A stretch of DNA of 64,000 bases. It comes from Corylus avellana (taxonomy: Eukaryota; Streptophyta; Magnoliopsida; Fagales; Betulaceae). The translations under genes and the position numbers were made by a program. The notes below the pieces were generated by a model. It did no database searches, had not been told where the DNA came from, and saw only the letters and a list, made by a program, of their open reading frames with translations. Positions 9,965 through 22,130 of this stretch are shown here, one piece after another. The stretch covers positions 12,775,383-12,839,382 of the forward strand of contig NC_081550.1 in assembly GCF_901000735.1 (NCBI RefSeq). The letters are read 5' to 3'. The stretch's first letter is position 1. Each line of letters opens with the position of its first letter.

Positions 9965-11429
9965 GTGGGATCGCTTGTTCTGCGCTACAGGAAATTGATC
10001 TTGCTTCACACTCAGTTGCGCAATGGGTGTGGACACCGGGCAACTGTTTGGAAATGCCCGGGGGAGTACGGGCCGTATGCACCCGGATACAAGCCTTGCC
10101 ACACCAAGCACAAGGCTTCCACTCGACCCTTTCGGAAGCCAAAATCCCCACCATTGGAGAAGATTCAAGAGGGAGGAGCTCATGCAGATTTCAAGGATGG
10201 CCCGGCTACAGCAAAATGGAGAGGCCACAACGTGTCAGCTGTACAAGATTTCCCACCCATTCTTGGGAAGTACAACCCCTACCTTAGCACGGAAAGGAAA
10301 GTGGAGATGCATGCGCTACTGACTCAGATTGTGATGAGAATCAACAAGCACCATTAAAGGATCCATTGCATGTTCCAGTTGGGCCTATTACTAGAGCAAG
10401 ATCCAAGAAGATCAAAGCAACAAGCACCATTAAAGGATCTATTGCATGTTCCAGTTGGGCCTATTACTAGGGCAAGATCCAAGAAGATCAAAGAAGCACT
10501 TAATGGGCTGATTCTAAAATGGGGCATTCCAAGCTTGGCCCAAGGGGAGATGAAGGCGTAATAAATTTGATCCAAGCTATTGATGGAGCTGATTGCGCAT
10601 AATTTCCTTAGCAATGGCATGGATTAATGGTTGATTATGGCTAATTGACTTTCCAATTACATACCAATTAATTGGATGATTGACTTGCCAAATTACATGC
10701 CAATTAATTGGTTGATTGACTTACCTATTTCAAGACCTTCCTTAGTCGTGATTTAATTGCCAATTTCAGTCTATTTTTGGCATGGAGGAGCTAATTTCAG
10801 ACCAAATCAACCTTAATTTTAGGCTTTTATTAGTTAGTCATTTTTTACTTTATTTACTTTCCAATGTTGGAACCAATTTAATTGCCTTTCCATAGCAAGC
10901 AGGTAGTCATATTTTCAGCCATGCTTTATAAATAGCATGCACTCATTCTAATGGACATCATGAATGAAAATTAGAAAAAAGTGAGGTTTGCTTCTTCTAT
11001 TAGTTCTTCAAAGAACTTTTGAACTTATCAAGGATTCTTCCTTGTGGCGTTCAAACTTTATACCTTCGGTGCGTGATTCAATTATAATCATTGGGTCGAG
11101 AGTTGTTACTTTATACCTTTGATTCGCGATTCATTTATAAATGTTGGGTCAAGGTTTTCTATCCCAAAAAATCTGAATTTTAGCTTTCTTGGGTCCATTT
11201 TCCAATATTGTTTGTTGGGTCTCAAAAGTGTGTTTATTGAGGTTCGCATCAGATTGTGGACGAGTACGCCCAGATGAATCTACAAGAGGTCCGACTACTG
11301 AAGGTAGGAGCACTTCCAAATGGATCTGATATACAGAAAGCCGCTTTCCTCGCCACCATCGATAAGGATTACGAGCCATTGGTCAAGGACGAAGAAGACT
11401 CATCAGAAGAATCAACCGGGGAGTGTTAG
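9965..11429 (+). pseudogene. Unrecognised internal ORF of element F, split by a solo TRIM LTR
   Basis: An open frame from 9965 runs to 10331 and continues in the same frame from 11252 to the stop at 11427-11429 once the inserted LTR and one copy of GATTG are discounted. The predicted product has about 180 residues. The N-terminal half is basic with Cys/His/Pro-rich text (GPYAPGYKPCHTKHK), the middle reads DFPPILGKYNPYLS, and the C-terminal end is acidic (KDEEDSSEESTGEC). The stop lies at the junction with a possible LTR start (TGTTAGG at 11424). I recognise no domain; gag, RT and integrase motifs are absent. F therefore looks non-autonomous. The start codon is uncertain, since upstream frames overlap. 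Confidence 0.45.
10332..11251 (+). mobile_element. Solo TRIM LTR (LTR8) with target duplication GATTG
   Basis: About 920 bp, TGATGAGAATC to GGTTCGCATCA, flanked on both sides by GATTG (10327-10331 and 11252-11256). No PBS or polypurine tract is attached, so it is a true solo LTR, independent of the array. It carries an internal tandem duplication of 76 bp (10342-10417 and 10418-10493) covering the PLHVPVGPITRARSKK coding segment. Confidence 0.9.
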
Positions 11430-11606
11430 GCCTCACGGTAGCTTTTGGCTAAGTTAGACACTAGGTAGCTAGACCATGCGCCATACTTAGCAATACGTTT
11501 TGTATTTGGTACTTACGCATTTTTTAAATGAAATTTCAAAGCAAAATGAATTTCCACTCGTACCTCGAGTTTTTGTAAAATCGGTTTATATTCTAACACC
11601 TGCCTA
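11424..11606 (+). other. Possible start of the 3' LTR of element F
   Basis: CCGGGGAG precedes TGTTAGGCCTCACGG, which would fit a polypurine tract and LTR start. The text does not clearly match the 5' LTR at 1819, so this is tentative. It ends with CCTGCCTA (11599-11606), the hAT target duplication, and would continue after 22131. Confidence 0.3.
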
Positions 11607-11980
11607 TAGGCCTGTAAATGAGCCGACACACTCGACAGGTCGCTCGCTACCCGCTCGACTAAGCTCGTCCTGAACTCAAGCTTGACACTTTACAAGCTCG
11701 CTCGTTACTGTTGAAACTCGCTCGATTAGCTAATGACACATACCCGACTCGCTCGATTAAGCTCAACCGGGGCTTGTGAGTTCGACTCATTTAAGTTGAG
11801 ATCGGTAGGCTCGCTCGAGCTCGTTTAGGGATCGTGAGCTCGACTCGTTTAACTTGATAATCACCTGGCTCGCCTGAGCTTGTTAAGGGATCGTGAGCTC
11901 GACTCATTTAACTCGATAATCGCCCGACTCGTTTAAAGCTTGTGAACTCGACCCGTTTTATCATCCGACCCGACCCAACC
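11607..11980 (+). repeat. hAT left TIR and subterminal repeats
   Basis: A 17-bp TIR followed by about 350 bp with many copies of CTCGCTCGATTA, GCTCGACTCGTTTAACT and CCCGACTCG. The same vocabulary appears at the right end (21806-22130) and in the fragment at 1464. Confidence 0.8.
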
Positions 11981-12044
11981 CACATGACAATGTAACAAAA
12001 AAAAAATAAAAATTAACCATGTTATTAATCAATAATAATCATAG

Positions 12045-12571
12045 CTTCAATGTGTATACAATTAACTAATTAAGATCTAAGGCTATAGTATAACTAACAT
12101 TATATGGACTATGTTATTATTTATAGGTTCAATGTCCATTGTCCAATTCAAAAATAATAATAATAATAATAATAATAATAATCATATTCATAGGTTCAAT
12201 GTGTGTACAATTAATTAATTAAGATTTAAGGGTATAGTATAAGTGTATAACTAACATTGTATAGAGTATAGACTATGTTATTATTGATAGGTTTAATATC
12301 CAATGTCCAATTCATAAGTTAAAAATAATAATAATAATAATAATAATAATAATCATATTCATAGGTTCAATGTGTGTACAATTAATTAATTAAGATCTAA
12401 GGGTACAGTATAAGTATATAACTAACACTGTATAGAGTATAGACTATGTTATTATTGATAGGTTTAATATCCAATGTCCAATTTATAAGTTAATAATAAT
12501 AATAACAATTATATTCATAGGTTCAATGTGTGTACAATTAATTAATTAAGATTTAAGGGTATAGTATAAAG
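12045..12571. repeat. Minisatellite, about 3.5 units of 150-170 bp with embedded (AAT)n
   Basis: Units start with TTCAATGTGTGTACAATTAA near 12045, 12195, 12366 and 12521. Each contains ATTAATTAAGAT, a GTATAGTATAA phrase and, in three cases, an (AATAAT)n run. The last unit is cut at GTATAGTATAA by the element starting at 12572. Confidence 0.8.
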
Positions 12572-13425
12572 TAGGGGCCTGGTATCTGGCCAAAACGGGT
12601 TCCATATGACCTTATCGGTTATTAACCGATAATTTTCGGTTAAACGGTTTATTAACCGATACCGAACCAATAAGAATTTTAACCGATAATTTCGGTTAAA
12701 ACGGTACACGGTTAAACGGTCCGGTTAAACCGGTTAACCGATTTAACCGATAGCTTTATATTGATTTATTTTGTTGGGCCAAAAACCAAAAATGAGTTTT
12801 TTGACTTTTGAGAGCCCAAATACTTTTTGTTGGGCTAAAATAATTTATTAAAAATAAGTTGTTTTAGGAACCAAATACTTTTTGTTGGGACCCAAATATT
12901 TGTTTTTTGGGCTAAAAATTGAAGCTTTTTTATATTGATCCACTTCAACTTTTTTTTTTTTTTTTTTTTTTTAATATTATAAAATACATTTTTCCAAAGC
13001 AAATGGACTAATTAACATAATGAATGCTAATTAGACTAGCAAAACTAGTTAATGAAAAATGTTTTTACCAAAGGCAAAGAAATCTCATCAAATGCCATCA
13101 CTTAAAAAAAAAACATCAAACCTACCCAAACCCAAATTAAAATAAAATTCATTAATGAATAATAAACAAAGTATTAACTAATTAAAGTTACTTAGCAAAA
13201 GGAAAATAAGTCATGGGCAACACCATTACACAAATTCGGAAACCTGTGTCACTTGTGGGAATTTGGAAACCTCTCTAAAAGACTAAATGGCGCCGTTTTG
13301 GGACTAGGACTTAAAAAAAAAAAAAAAATTCCGGTTTCTTATCGGTTAACCGGTTAACCGATAAGAACCGCTTAACCGGACCGGACCGAATTCCGGTATA
13401 TTTTTTTTAACCGATAAGGATATCG
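12572..13425. mobile_element. Nested non-autonomous DNA element rich in GGTTAACCGG words, right end lost in a gap
   Basis: Begins TAGGGGCCTGGTATC inside a minisatellite unit. The left 190 bp and the right 90 bp (13330-13425) are full of TTAACCGATAA / CGGTTAACCGG words in inverted arrangement, while the middle is plain AT-rich DNA. This is a common layout of small hAT-like elements. The right terminus falls in the N run, so no target duplication can be checked. No ORF is present. Confidence 0.5.
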
Positions 13426-13525
13426 NNNNNNNNNNNNNNNNNNNNNNNNNNNNNNNNNNNNNNNNNNNNNNNNNNNNNNNNNNNNNNNNNNNNNNNNNNN
13501 NNNNNNNNNNNNNNNNNNNNNNNNN
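13426..13525. other. Assembly gap (100 N)
   Basis: One hundred N, a conventional unknown-size scaffold gap. Confidence 0.95.
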
Positions 13526-14620
13526 CCTGAAATTACCCATACTAGATTATTCTGATTATTTGAATTTTTGAAATTTTAGACATTTAATCATAGCTGTTCG
13601 ATTTAATTTGATTTAATCCAAGCCATTGGATTTAGTAAATGGAATACAATTGTAATCCATTATGAACGTGAGAGTTATATGGTGTTGCACATGACATTAT
13701 GAGCCCACTAATCCAACATTCTTGATTGAATGATAAAGTAAAGATCAAAATAAATGGTCAAGATTATTTATTGGATAACGTATGGAACCGGTTTCACCAA
13801 CACACACACGCGGACGATACACTTAGTCTAAAAAATCTACCCCATGCATGCACGCACTGTCTACGAGTCTGACAACGCGTCAAGACTCTTGGTTTGCACG
13901 CAATGGATGACAGCCATCCAATTTTTTTTGATTTCATCTAAGCCATTGGATGCATGTAGTGGATGCCAGCTGTTGACCATTTCCTCGCGTAGGATTTATA
14001 TGGTGTATCGTAATTTTCGTAAGCTTCCCCTGGTTGAGATGATCGAACGACTTAAAATCAATCTTGCACTCAGAGGAATTCATCAATGGCTATAAGCTCA
14101 CACGCACGCATGGTCATCGAGACTGACAATGTAACAGTCATCTCGGTATGACCACAAACCATCTTAGCCCTCCAAATTTATTGATGAAATATTGGCCGTT
14201 GGATGGGTTTAATGGAAGACAGCTGTAATCAATTAAATCGCGTGGGAGTTATATGGTGTATCGCAAGCTCCGTAAGTATGCCTTGAGTGATTCGATCCAA
14301 CGAGTGAGATTAAATCTTGAAAAGATTTATAGAATCCACAGACTCTATTAAATAAGCACGCCAGATTCAATTACAAACAGCCGCATGTGAATAATGTTTT
14401 GGTAAACTAAAGGTTTCGACACGCGGCACGCCCAAATCAATTTAACTAATTCTCTCTCAAAATCCAGCCGTTCATTTATTAAATTTTTTGATATTTTCAT
14501 AAATCTAACGGCTGGGATTTTGTGATTGAAACCAAACATCTAATTAAGTTTGTAAACCAAACCAGAAACCACGAACGACTGACCCTTGTCACTCTCACTC
14601 ACCCAGTCACCCTCGTCACT
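13526..14620. repeat. Degenerate direct repeats of about 280-310 bp upstream of the transposase
   Basis: Three units share AGCCATTGGAT or GGCCGTTGGATG, then a GACAGCTGTAATC-like word, then GTGGGAGTTATATGGTGTATCG (near 13665, 13990 and 14245). No gene is seen. This would be the 5' non-coding part of the hAT element. Confidence 0.55.
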
Positions 14621-14639
14621 CTCTATCTCTCTCTTCCAT

Positions 14640-16215
14640 TCCAGTCTTTCCAGTTACCACTACTAGAGATTCGTTTGACGGACTGGTTTGAGGGCTAGAT
14701 TAGTTTTACTAGGGTGATGGCGAGAGAGAGATGATCCATTGAATGCAGCCTTCTGTGAGCATTAAATGCATCTCCCATCATCGTTGGGGAGTTGAATGCA
14801 CGCATTCAATCCTTCTCAAACCCCTCCTAACAACCTGTTCCTTTTAGATTCTCAATCGAGCCATTGATGGATCATTTGATATTCATCTAATGGCGTTCTA
14901 AGCAGTCATATTAGTTTTGAGAGAGAAACTCTCTTCATATATCGCGTGACTCGCTGCCATCTCGAACCAGAAGATGATACTAATTTTTCTCTTATACCGT
15001 CCAATCTCGCCACCAAAAAATCCCCATTTTTTTGTGTTCTTTCAATTGTTTATTTCTGTAACTCTGTTCATTCAACTGTTGTGTGACATTTTGGTTGTTG
15101 TCTTCTGGCAGGTTATCTTCTCCAAGCCTTAGCTGATACTGACGGCAGAGACAAACATGATGGCTCTTGATCTGACTGTGACAGAAATGGCAATTGAGTA
15201 CTGGGCTTTCTGTCATCATTGGTTTATTTTTTTATTCATTCCCAAATCCCCCCCATCCCCCTTTTATACTCGAGTATGAACCTATGATGTATGCAAGTTA
15301 CTCGGGTTGTTCAGTTGAAGAAGTTGTTTGAACTTGTTTGCTCTGGCTTCTTGCTAACAAGAGAAAAAGTTCTAAGAATCTGAAGAGCCTGTCTTAGTCT
15401 CTTTTGCATTTAAGTTATGTTTTTCTCCTAAACCCTAGTTCCTAACTATTTCAATTTTGGCAAGTATTTTTTTATTTATTCCATTTATTATGTTTTGGCT
15501 GTTTGAAAACTTGGTAAAGTAATGTTGCTAATTTCTTAATTTCAGGGAGGAAGGTCTATCAAATTTGCAAGCTACAATCCCAATTGGCTTTTGTAAATTG
15601 CTTGAGCGTTGAGGTTTTTAAAAAACCTTGCTATGTTAAATTGTGATGTTACTATGTTACTATGTCACTAAGGTTAGAATTATGAATTTGATTCTGTTTA
15701 GTGTTTATGAATTGCTATGTTAAATTGTGATGTTACTATGTTACTATTTTACTAATGTTAGAACTATGATCTATGATTCTGATTTTGTTAACATGAATTG
15801 CTCTGTTAGAAGTAGAACTATGATTCTGTTCTGTTAAAATTTTTGCTGTCTATCTATGATTCTGAATTTATAAAATGAATTGATTAAAATTATTTGCTTT
15901 GTTAGAACTCATGATTCTCTACCTCTTTGTGCTATGTTTATCTATGATTCTATTACTCAACAATTATTTATGTTAGTTAAAAATCTGCCATGTTTGAAAA
16001 TAGAAAGCTAGAAGTTAATCATCAATTAAATTTTTTAATTAACAGTTATGGAGAATACGAGTCAGTCTATGGAATTGGAAGATATTGAAGTTGATGTAGA
16101 TGATGATACACTTACTGTGATCCCTACACTTGGATCTGTTGAGTTTGGTAGCACTAAAAATAGACCAAACGAACCTGCTAACACTGTTTCTTCTGCTGTT
16201 GGTGGGGATGGGTTG
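14640..16215 (+). repeat. Large direct repeat, copy 1 (5' region of the transposase)
   Basis: From CCAGTCTTTCCAGTTACC to the gap. It matches 16317-17915 with scattered substitutions and small indels. It includes an apparent 5' untranslated intron (branch and acceptor AATTTCAG at 15538-15545) and a duplicate of the ORF start at 16048. Copies on both sides of a 100-N gap may be a true duplication or two unmerged haplotypes. Confidence 0.85.
16048..16215 (+). pseudogene. Truncated duplicate of the hAT transposase N-terminus
   Basis: An ATG at 16048 opens 56 codons that match the start at 17759 (Met-Glu-Asn-Thr-Ser then an acidic DIEVDVDDD stretch) with a few substitutions, and the frame runs into the N gap. 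It has no catalytic domain. It is either a tandem duplicate or the alternative haplotype of 17759-17926. Confidence 0.6.
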
Positions 16216-16315
16216 NNNNNNNNNNNNNNNNNNNNNNNNNNNNNNNNNNNNNNNNNNNNNNNNNNNNNNNNNNNNNNNNNNNNNNNNNNNNNNNNNNNNN
16301 NNNNNNNNNNNNNNN
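16216..16315. other. Assembly gap (100 N)
   Basis: One hundred N, flanked by the two copies of the large direct repeat. Confidence 0.95.
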
Positions 16316-17915
16316 TTCCAGTCTTTCCTGTTACCACTACCAAAGACTCGTTTGACGGACTGGTTTGAGGGCTAGATTAGGTTTACTAGGGTGATGGCGA
16401 GAGAGAGAGATGATCCACTGAATGCAGCCTGCTGTGAGCATTCAATGCATCTCCCATCATCGTTGGGGAGTTGAATGCACGCATTCAATCTTTCTCAACG
16501 CCCTCCCAACAACCCGTTCCTTTCAGATTCTCAATCAAGCCGTTGATGGATCATCTGATATTCATCTAATGGCGTTCTAAGTAGTCGTATTAGTTTTGTG
16601 AGAGAAACTCTCTTCAGATATCGTGTGACTCGCTGCCATCTCGAACCAGAAGAGGATACTAATTTTTCTCCTATACCGTCCAATCTTGCCACCGAATCCC
16701 CATTTTTTTTGTGTTCTTTCAATTGTTTATTTCTGTAATTCTGTTCATTCGACTGTTGTGTGACATTTTGGTTGTTGTCTTTTGGCAAGTTATCTTCTCC
16801 AAGCCCTATCTCATATTGACGGCAGAGACAAACATGATGGCTCTTGATATGACTGTGATAGAAATGGCAATTGAGTACTGGGCTTTCTGTCATCATAGGT
16901 TTATTTTTTTATTCATTCCCAAATCCCCCCATCCCCCTTTTATACTTGAGTATGAACCTATGATGTATGCAAGTTACTCGGGTTGTTCAGTTGAATAAGT
17001 TGTTTGAACTTGTTTGCTCTGGCTTCTTGTTAACAAGAGAAAAAGTTTTAAGAATCTGAAAAGCCTTTCTTAGTTTCTTCTGCATTTAAGTTATGTTTTT
17101 CTCCTGAACCCTAGTTCCTAACTATTTCAATTTTAGCAAGTATTTTTTATTTATTCCATTTATTATGTCTTGCCTGTTTGAAAATTTGGTAAACTAATGT
17201 TGCTAATTTCTTAATTTCAGGGAGGACGGTTTATCAAATTTGCAAGTTACAATCCCAATTGGCTTTTGGAAATTGCTTGAGCCTTGAGGTTTTTAAAAAA
17301 ACTTGTTATCTTAAATTGTGATGTTACTATGTTACTATGTTACTATTTTACTAATGTTAGAACTATGAATTTGATTATGTTTAGTGTTTATGAATTGCTA
17401 TGTTAAATTGTAATGTTACTATGTTACTATTTTACTAATGTTAGAACCATGAATTTGATTCTATTAGTGTTAGAACTATGATCTATGATTCTGATTCTGT
17501 TAACATGAATTGTTGTGTTAGAAGTAGAACTATGATTCTGTTCTGTTAAAATTTTTGCTGTCTACCTATGATTCTGAATTTATAAAACGAATTGATTAAA
17601 ATTATTTGCTATGTTAGAACTCATGATTCTCTTCCTCTTTGTGCTATGTTATCTATGATTCTATTACTCAACAATTATTTATGTTAGTTAAAAATTTGTC
17701 ATGTTTGAAAATAGAAAGCTAGAAGTTAATAATCAATTAAATTTTTTAATTAGTAGTTATGGAGAATACGAGTCAGTCTATGGAATTGGAAGATATTGAA
17801 GTTGATGTAGATGATGATACACTTATTGTGATCCCTACACCTGGATCTGTTGAGTTTGGTAGCACTGAAAATAAATCAAACCAACCTATTAACACTGTTT
17901 CTCCTACTGTTGGTG
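16316..17915 (+). repeat. Large direct repeat, copy 2
   Basis: Second copy of 14640-16215, continuing without a break into the transposase. A few percent of positions differ, with small indels such as CCACCAAAAAATCCCC versus CCACCGAATCCCC. Confidence 0.85.
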
Positions 17916-19933
17916 GGGATGGGGCTGTGGCTGGTGATGGGGTTGGGCTGGGGCTAGGGATGGGGATGGAAGTGGCCTGAGTGAGAATGGACAATATCAA
18001 AAGAAGGAAAGGCAAAAGACTTCCAAAGTCTGGAATGACTTTGTTTCAGTTACAATAGGGGGAGTTAAAAAATCACAATGCAATTGGTGTAAGAGATTGT
18101 TTGCTGTTGGAAAATCTAGTACTACCTCAACCCTAAATAGGCATTTGACTTCATGTGTTAGATGTGTGGAGTTTAATAGCATTAAAAAGCAAAATACTTT
18201 GTCATTTGAGCCTAGTAGTGATCATGACGGTGTGGGAAGTCTGACAACTTTTAGTTAAAAAGAGAGTAGGGTTAGGGAACTTGTTGCCCATATGATGGAG
18301 CATGAACTTTTTAATAAGTTCATGAGAGCCTGCACACCCCACTGGAAAAAAAATAAGCCGTGCAACTGTTAGAAATGACTGCATTACCACTTACCAAAAT
18401 GAAAAAAGGAAGCTGAGAACACTTTGAAATTGGTTGACAAGGTAAACATCACCACCGATATGTGGACCTCTTGTCAAAGAGTGTCATATATGGTGGTGAC
18501 TTGCCACTTTGTGGATTCAACTTGGTGCCTCCAAAAAAGAATTTTAAATGTTTGCAATGTACCTCCTCCACATTCTAGTGTTGTGATTGTTGATGCATTA
18601 AGGAATTGTTTTTCTGATTGGGGAATTGAGGATAAAATTCATACCATTACTGTTGATAATGCTTCAGCTAATGATTCTGCAATTAGAATTATAAAAGATA
18701 ACTTTGAGTTGAAGAATGCTGTGCTAGTTGTGGTTAGGTTGTTTCATGTTAGGTGTTGTGCACACATTACAAACTTGTTGGTGCAATCTGGGCTTGCTGA
18801 AATTAGGGGTATTATAGATGATGTTAGGTAGGGCATAAAATATATTGTGGCATTTGAAAGTAGGTTGAATGTCTTTAGTGAGATAGCAAAGAGATTGCAT
18901 TTACCGTGTAAGAAGCTGATTTTAGATGTCCCCACACGTTGGCACAACACCTATATGATGTTGGACACTACAATTAAGTTCAAAGAAGTGTTCCCTAGGT
19001 ACCATAGAGTTGAGCAAGCATTTCAGTGGGTTGTAACTCCAAAACAGTGGGAAATGGTGGATAATGTGAACAAGGTTTTGTCAGTTTTCAATGATGTAAC
19101 CAATGTTGTATCTGGTAGTGAGTACCGTACTGCAAATCTGTATTTACCTGAGGTTTGGAGGATGAAAGAAGTTTTTATGATCAAGTGTGATGATAGGAAT
19201 GAGTACATAAGGTCAATGGCAATTAAGATGATTGACAAATTTGATAAGTATTGAGGTGATAGCAATTTGTTGATGTCCATAGCTACTGTCTTGGATCCTA
19301 GATACAAGATGATGTTGATCAATTTCTGTTTTCCTATCATTTATCCTTTGACCGAAGCTGGTGATCGCATTAAGAATGTGTTGGTAGTTCTGAAAGAGTT
19401 ATTTGAGTCATATGTTTCTGCCCATATGGCTTGTATATTGCAAGAAACTGCCCAAGTAAATGTTTCTTCTTGTTCTTCCTCAAGTGCAATTGTTAGAGAT
19501 GTGGTGCCCAAAATTTCCCAAGGTCGATCAAGGTTTGCTGACCATAAGAAGTAGTGACATCATCCGGCCCATTAAAACAAATTTGGATATTTATCTTGAA
19601 GAGGATGTCTACACTTGTGGTAAGAATGAGAATGGAGTATATATGGAAACAGATTTTGATGCTTTGGCATGGTGGAAATGCATTGCCCTGAAGTATCGTA
19701 TCTTGTCTAGAATGGCAAAGGATATCTTGGTTGTTCCCATCAGTACAGTTGCTTCTGAATCCTCCTTCAATACTGGTGGTAGGGTTATTGAACCCTATAG
19801 AGCATCATTATCCCCTGAAACTGTTCAGATGCTCTTATGTGGTTCAGATTGGGTGAGAACACTTCATGGCATCAAGAGAAAATCAGCTGGTGAAGTAGGT
19901 TTTGTTTATAATTTATGTACTGAGAATATTTAG
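17759..19933 (+). pseudogene. hAT transposase (BED finger, RNase H-like core, hATC dimerisation domain), inactivated
   Basis: Domains follow the order of plant RICESLEEPER/DAYSLEEPER-type transposases. There is an acidic N-terminus, then a BED zinc finger with WND at about 18026-18034, the pair CNWC at 18079-18090 and HLTSC at 18141-18155. The catalytic region has TTDMWTS (first Asp about 18457) and DNASAND (second Asp about 18655), followed by a long helical insertion. The C-terminal hATC domain has ASESSFNTGGRV at about 19751-19786. hAT transposases excise and reinsert elements in the nucleus. This copy is dead: there is a frameshift near 17975, in-frame stops near 18256, 18369, 18829 and 19252, and another frameshift near 19552. 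The segments are otherwise long and well conserved, so inactivation is moderate in age. The start at 17759 is the first ATG in the frame. Confidence 0.85.
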
Positions 19934-21805
19934 TGTTTTACTAAATTTTATTTATGTATGAACTGGCCATATTAAATTTGTGTTTATTTTTGTAGAAATT
20001 GGTTGAAGTGGAGTTGCTTACAACTACAACTACAACTACTTGAATGTGATGCGATGCAGAATTTTAGACAAGGAGTGAATTACTATTACAATCTATTTCA
20101 GTCCTTTCCTTGTTTAAGTCTGTAATTTGAATACTTCATTTTTGGATTCAGTCTCCCTTTGCTTATTAAGTCTGTATTTTGATAACTACGTTTTATTTTG
20201 AAATGTTTAAGTGCTATATTGTACTTTTGTTGGAAACTCTCTTGATCATTTGAGCCTGTTGAGGTAATAACTTTCTTCCTTGTTCATTTAATTTTTTTTT
20301 CATTTTGCAGCAAAAAATTCATTATTTGAACCTCCCTTGACTCGTTTATTAAAGGTCAAAGACTTTTTGCGTCTTTGACTAACTAAATGCAAGGGACTAA
20401 AAATTTGCTAACAATATTTTTGGTTTGTTTGTGTATGTAATACATATTCATTCCTTGGGTCCTTGTCTCCGCTTTTAAGAAACTTCATTAAAAGTTACCA
20501 CATCTTTTCATATGCTAGTTACTAGTTTGGTATTTTTAAGTTACTGCATTTTATATACCTGAAAATCTCTAAAAACTATGCTTATAAATATGATATTTAT
20601 TTCTTTATGCTATTGATTTGAGATTACTTGTGATACACATCATACACTAGTTTATGCAATTATGCTTATGCTTTCGTTGCTGCTATCTGTTGAGATTAGC
20701 TGTGATACACTGGTTTATGCTACTGCTATATGTTTGTGGCTTGTGACTCAATTTCTAATTTGTTTTATGCTGCTGCTATCTGTTGAGATTACTTATTTAT
20801 TTTTTACCCAACTGTTATTCTTTATACTTTATAGGTTGTATATAATTAGTAGTTTTGGTTGATTAACATGATTCTATTATTTTGAGTTTTGCACATTTGA
20901 CTATTTGAGTACATAATCTATTATTCTATTATTCTATTATACCATCAATTGCTTTCATGTACATCACACTTCACTTCTCTGCATGTTTTACTTATTACTA
21001 TAATTTAATGTACATGTTGATCTTTGTTATGTGTGGGTTTAGTCTGTTTGGCTATAGAAAGTCCTTAACCAATTTTATTTTATTTCTAAAGCTCCCTTGC
21101 CATTTTGCAAGGGAGTTACAAATGGCTAACACCTTTTTTTTTTTTTTACATGGATTGCAGTGTGGGTGTGGGTCACGGTCAAACTGGTCAGTGCCAACTG
21201 GCAAGTGGAACACATTAAACATATCCTGATTCCTGATATCCTCATTTTGCAATGTTTAATTTTATGTGCATTTACTCATCTGATTTTTGAATATTTGCTA
21301 ATTACTCAATCCTAAATGATAAAGCTCCCTTGACATCTTGCAAGGGAGTTAAAAACATTTTACATATTTCTTTTCTTCATTGAATGCAATGTGGACAGTG
21401 GACTGGTGTGGATAGTTGGTGGCCAGGATGAAGAGTAGTCTCTTTAGATGAATTTTGGCTTTTGGTCATTTGACTCATTTCAGTCATTTATAATTTCTTC
21501 AATTTGATTTGTAATTCTTCTGTTTGTAATTCTGTTTGTAAATTAATTTGTTTTCTTCTTTTTGAAGTTGCTTGATTTGTAAGGGCCTAATATACTTGTC
21601 TAAGCATGTAATTTTAGGTGTTTATAATTTCTGCAATTGTAATTTTTAAGTTATATTTGTCCTGAATATAACTTGATCTAGGGAATCTTACCTGATTTGT
21701 AATTGGCATTTGGAATTACCTGATTTGTAATTGGCGTTTGGAATATACTTAAAACATTGTTGAATTGTAAATGTGTTAGAATATTATTCTTAACTATTAA
21801 TGTTA
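19934..21805. other. hAT 3' non-coding region with two perfect short hairpins
   Basis: AT-rich, no gene. CTCCCTTGC...GCAAGGGAG occurs at 21092-21115 and again at 21325-21348 inside a diverged tandem duplication of about 230 bp; a half-site (CTCCCTTGACTCG) lies near 20333. The phrase TTATGCTGCTGCTATCTGTTGAG is repeated near 20670-20790. Confidence 0.6.
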
Positions 21806-22130
21806 ACGAGCCTTAATCGGGCAGAGCTACCCGTTTAAGGCTTGAAAGGCTTTCTAACCAAGCTCGAGCTCAGGCTCAGGTTCGATTTCACTCTTTTGAA
21901 ACTTATGTTTCTAACTCGAGCTCGAGCTGAGTCGAGCTAATTGAGGGCTCGACTCGGCTTGAAAATTCCCTTTTGCGATCCCGAGTGTGTGAAAATCTTC
22001 AACGAGTCGATCTCGAGCCAAGGGTTTCAAGCTCGGCTCGAGCTCGAGATCGGCTCGTTTATCTGTCTGTCTAAATGAGCCGGTCCGAGTTTGCCAAAGC
22101 TCGGATCGGCTCAGCTCATTTACAGGCCTA
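21806..22130 (-). repeat. hAT right subterminal repeats and TIR
   Basis: Dense CTCGAGCTCG/GAGCTCGGCTCG words over about 300 bp, ending in the 17-bp inverted repeat GCTCATTTACAGGCCTA at 22114-22130. Confidence 0.8.

Larger units (their letters stand above)
11607..22130 (+). mobile_element. Composite hAT transposon with terminal inverted repeats and 8-bp target duplication
   Basis: The left end reads TAGGCCTGTAAATGAGC and the right end is its exact reverse complement (GCTCATTTACAGGCCTA, 22114-22130). Both ends are flanked by CCTGCCTA (11599-11606, 22131-22138), an 8-bp duplication as expected of hAT. Subterminal regions on both sides are dense in GCTCGA/CTCGAG words, the usual transposase-binding architecture. 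Inside are a minisatellite, a nested element cut by a gap, a large direct duplication around a 100-N gap, and a decayed BED/hATC transposase. At about 10.5 kb it is long for a hAT element; nested and duplicated DNA explains part of that. Confidence 0.9.

Noticed and set aside
9755..10228. A 157-codon minus-strand ORF
   Set aside because: It is antisense to the LTR end, primer site and ORF of element F and shows no domain.
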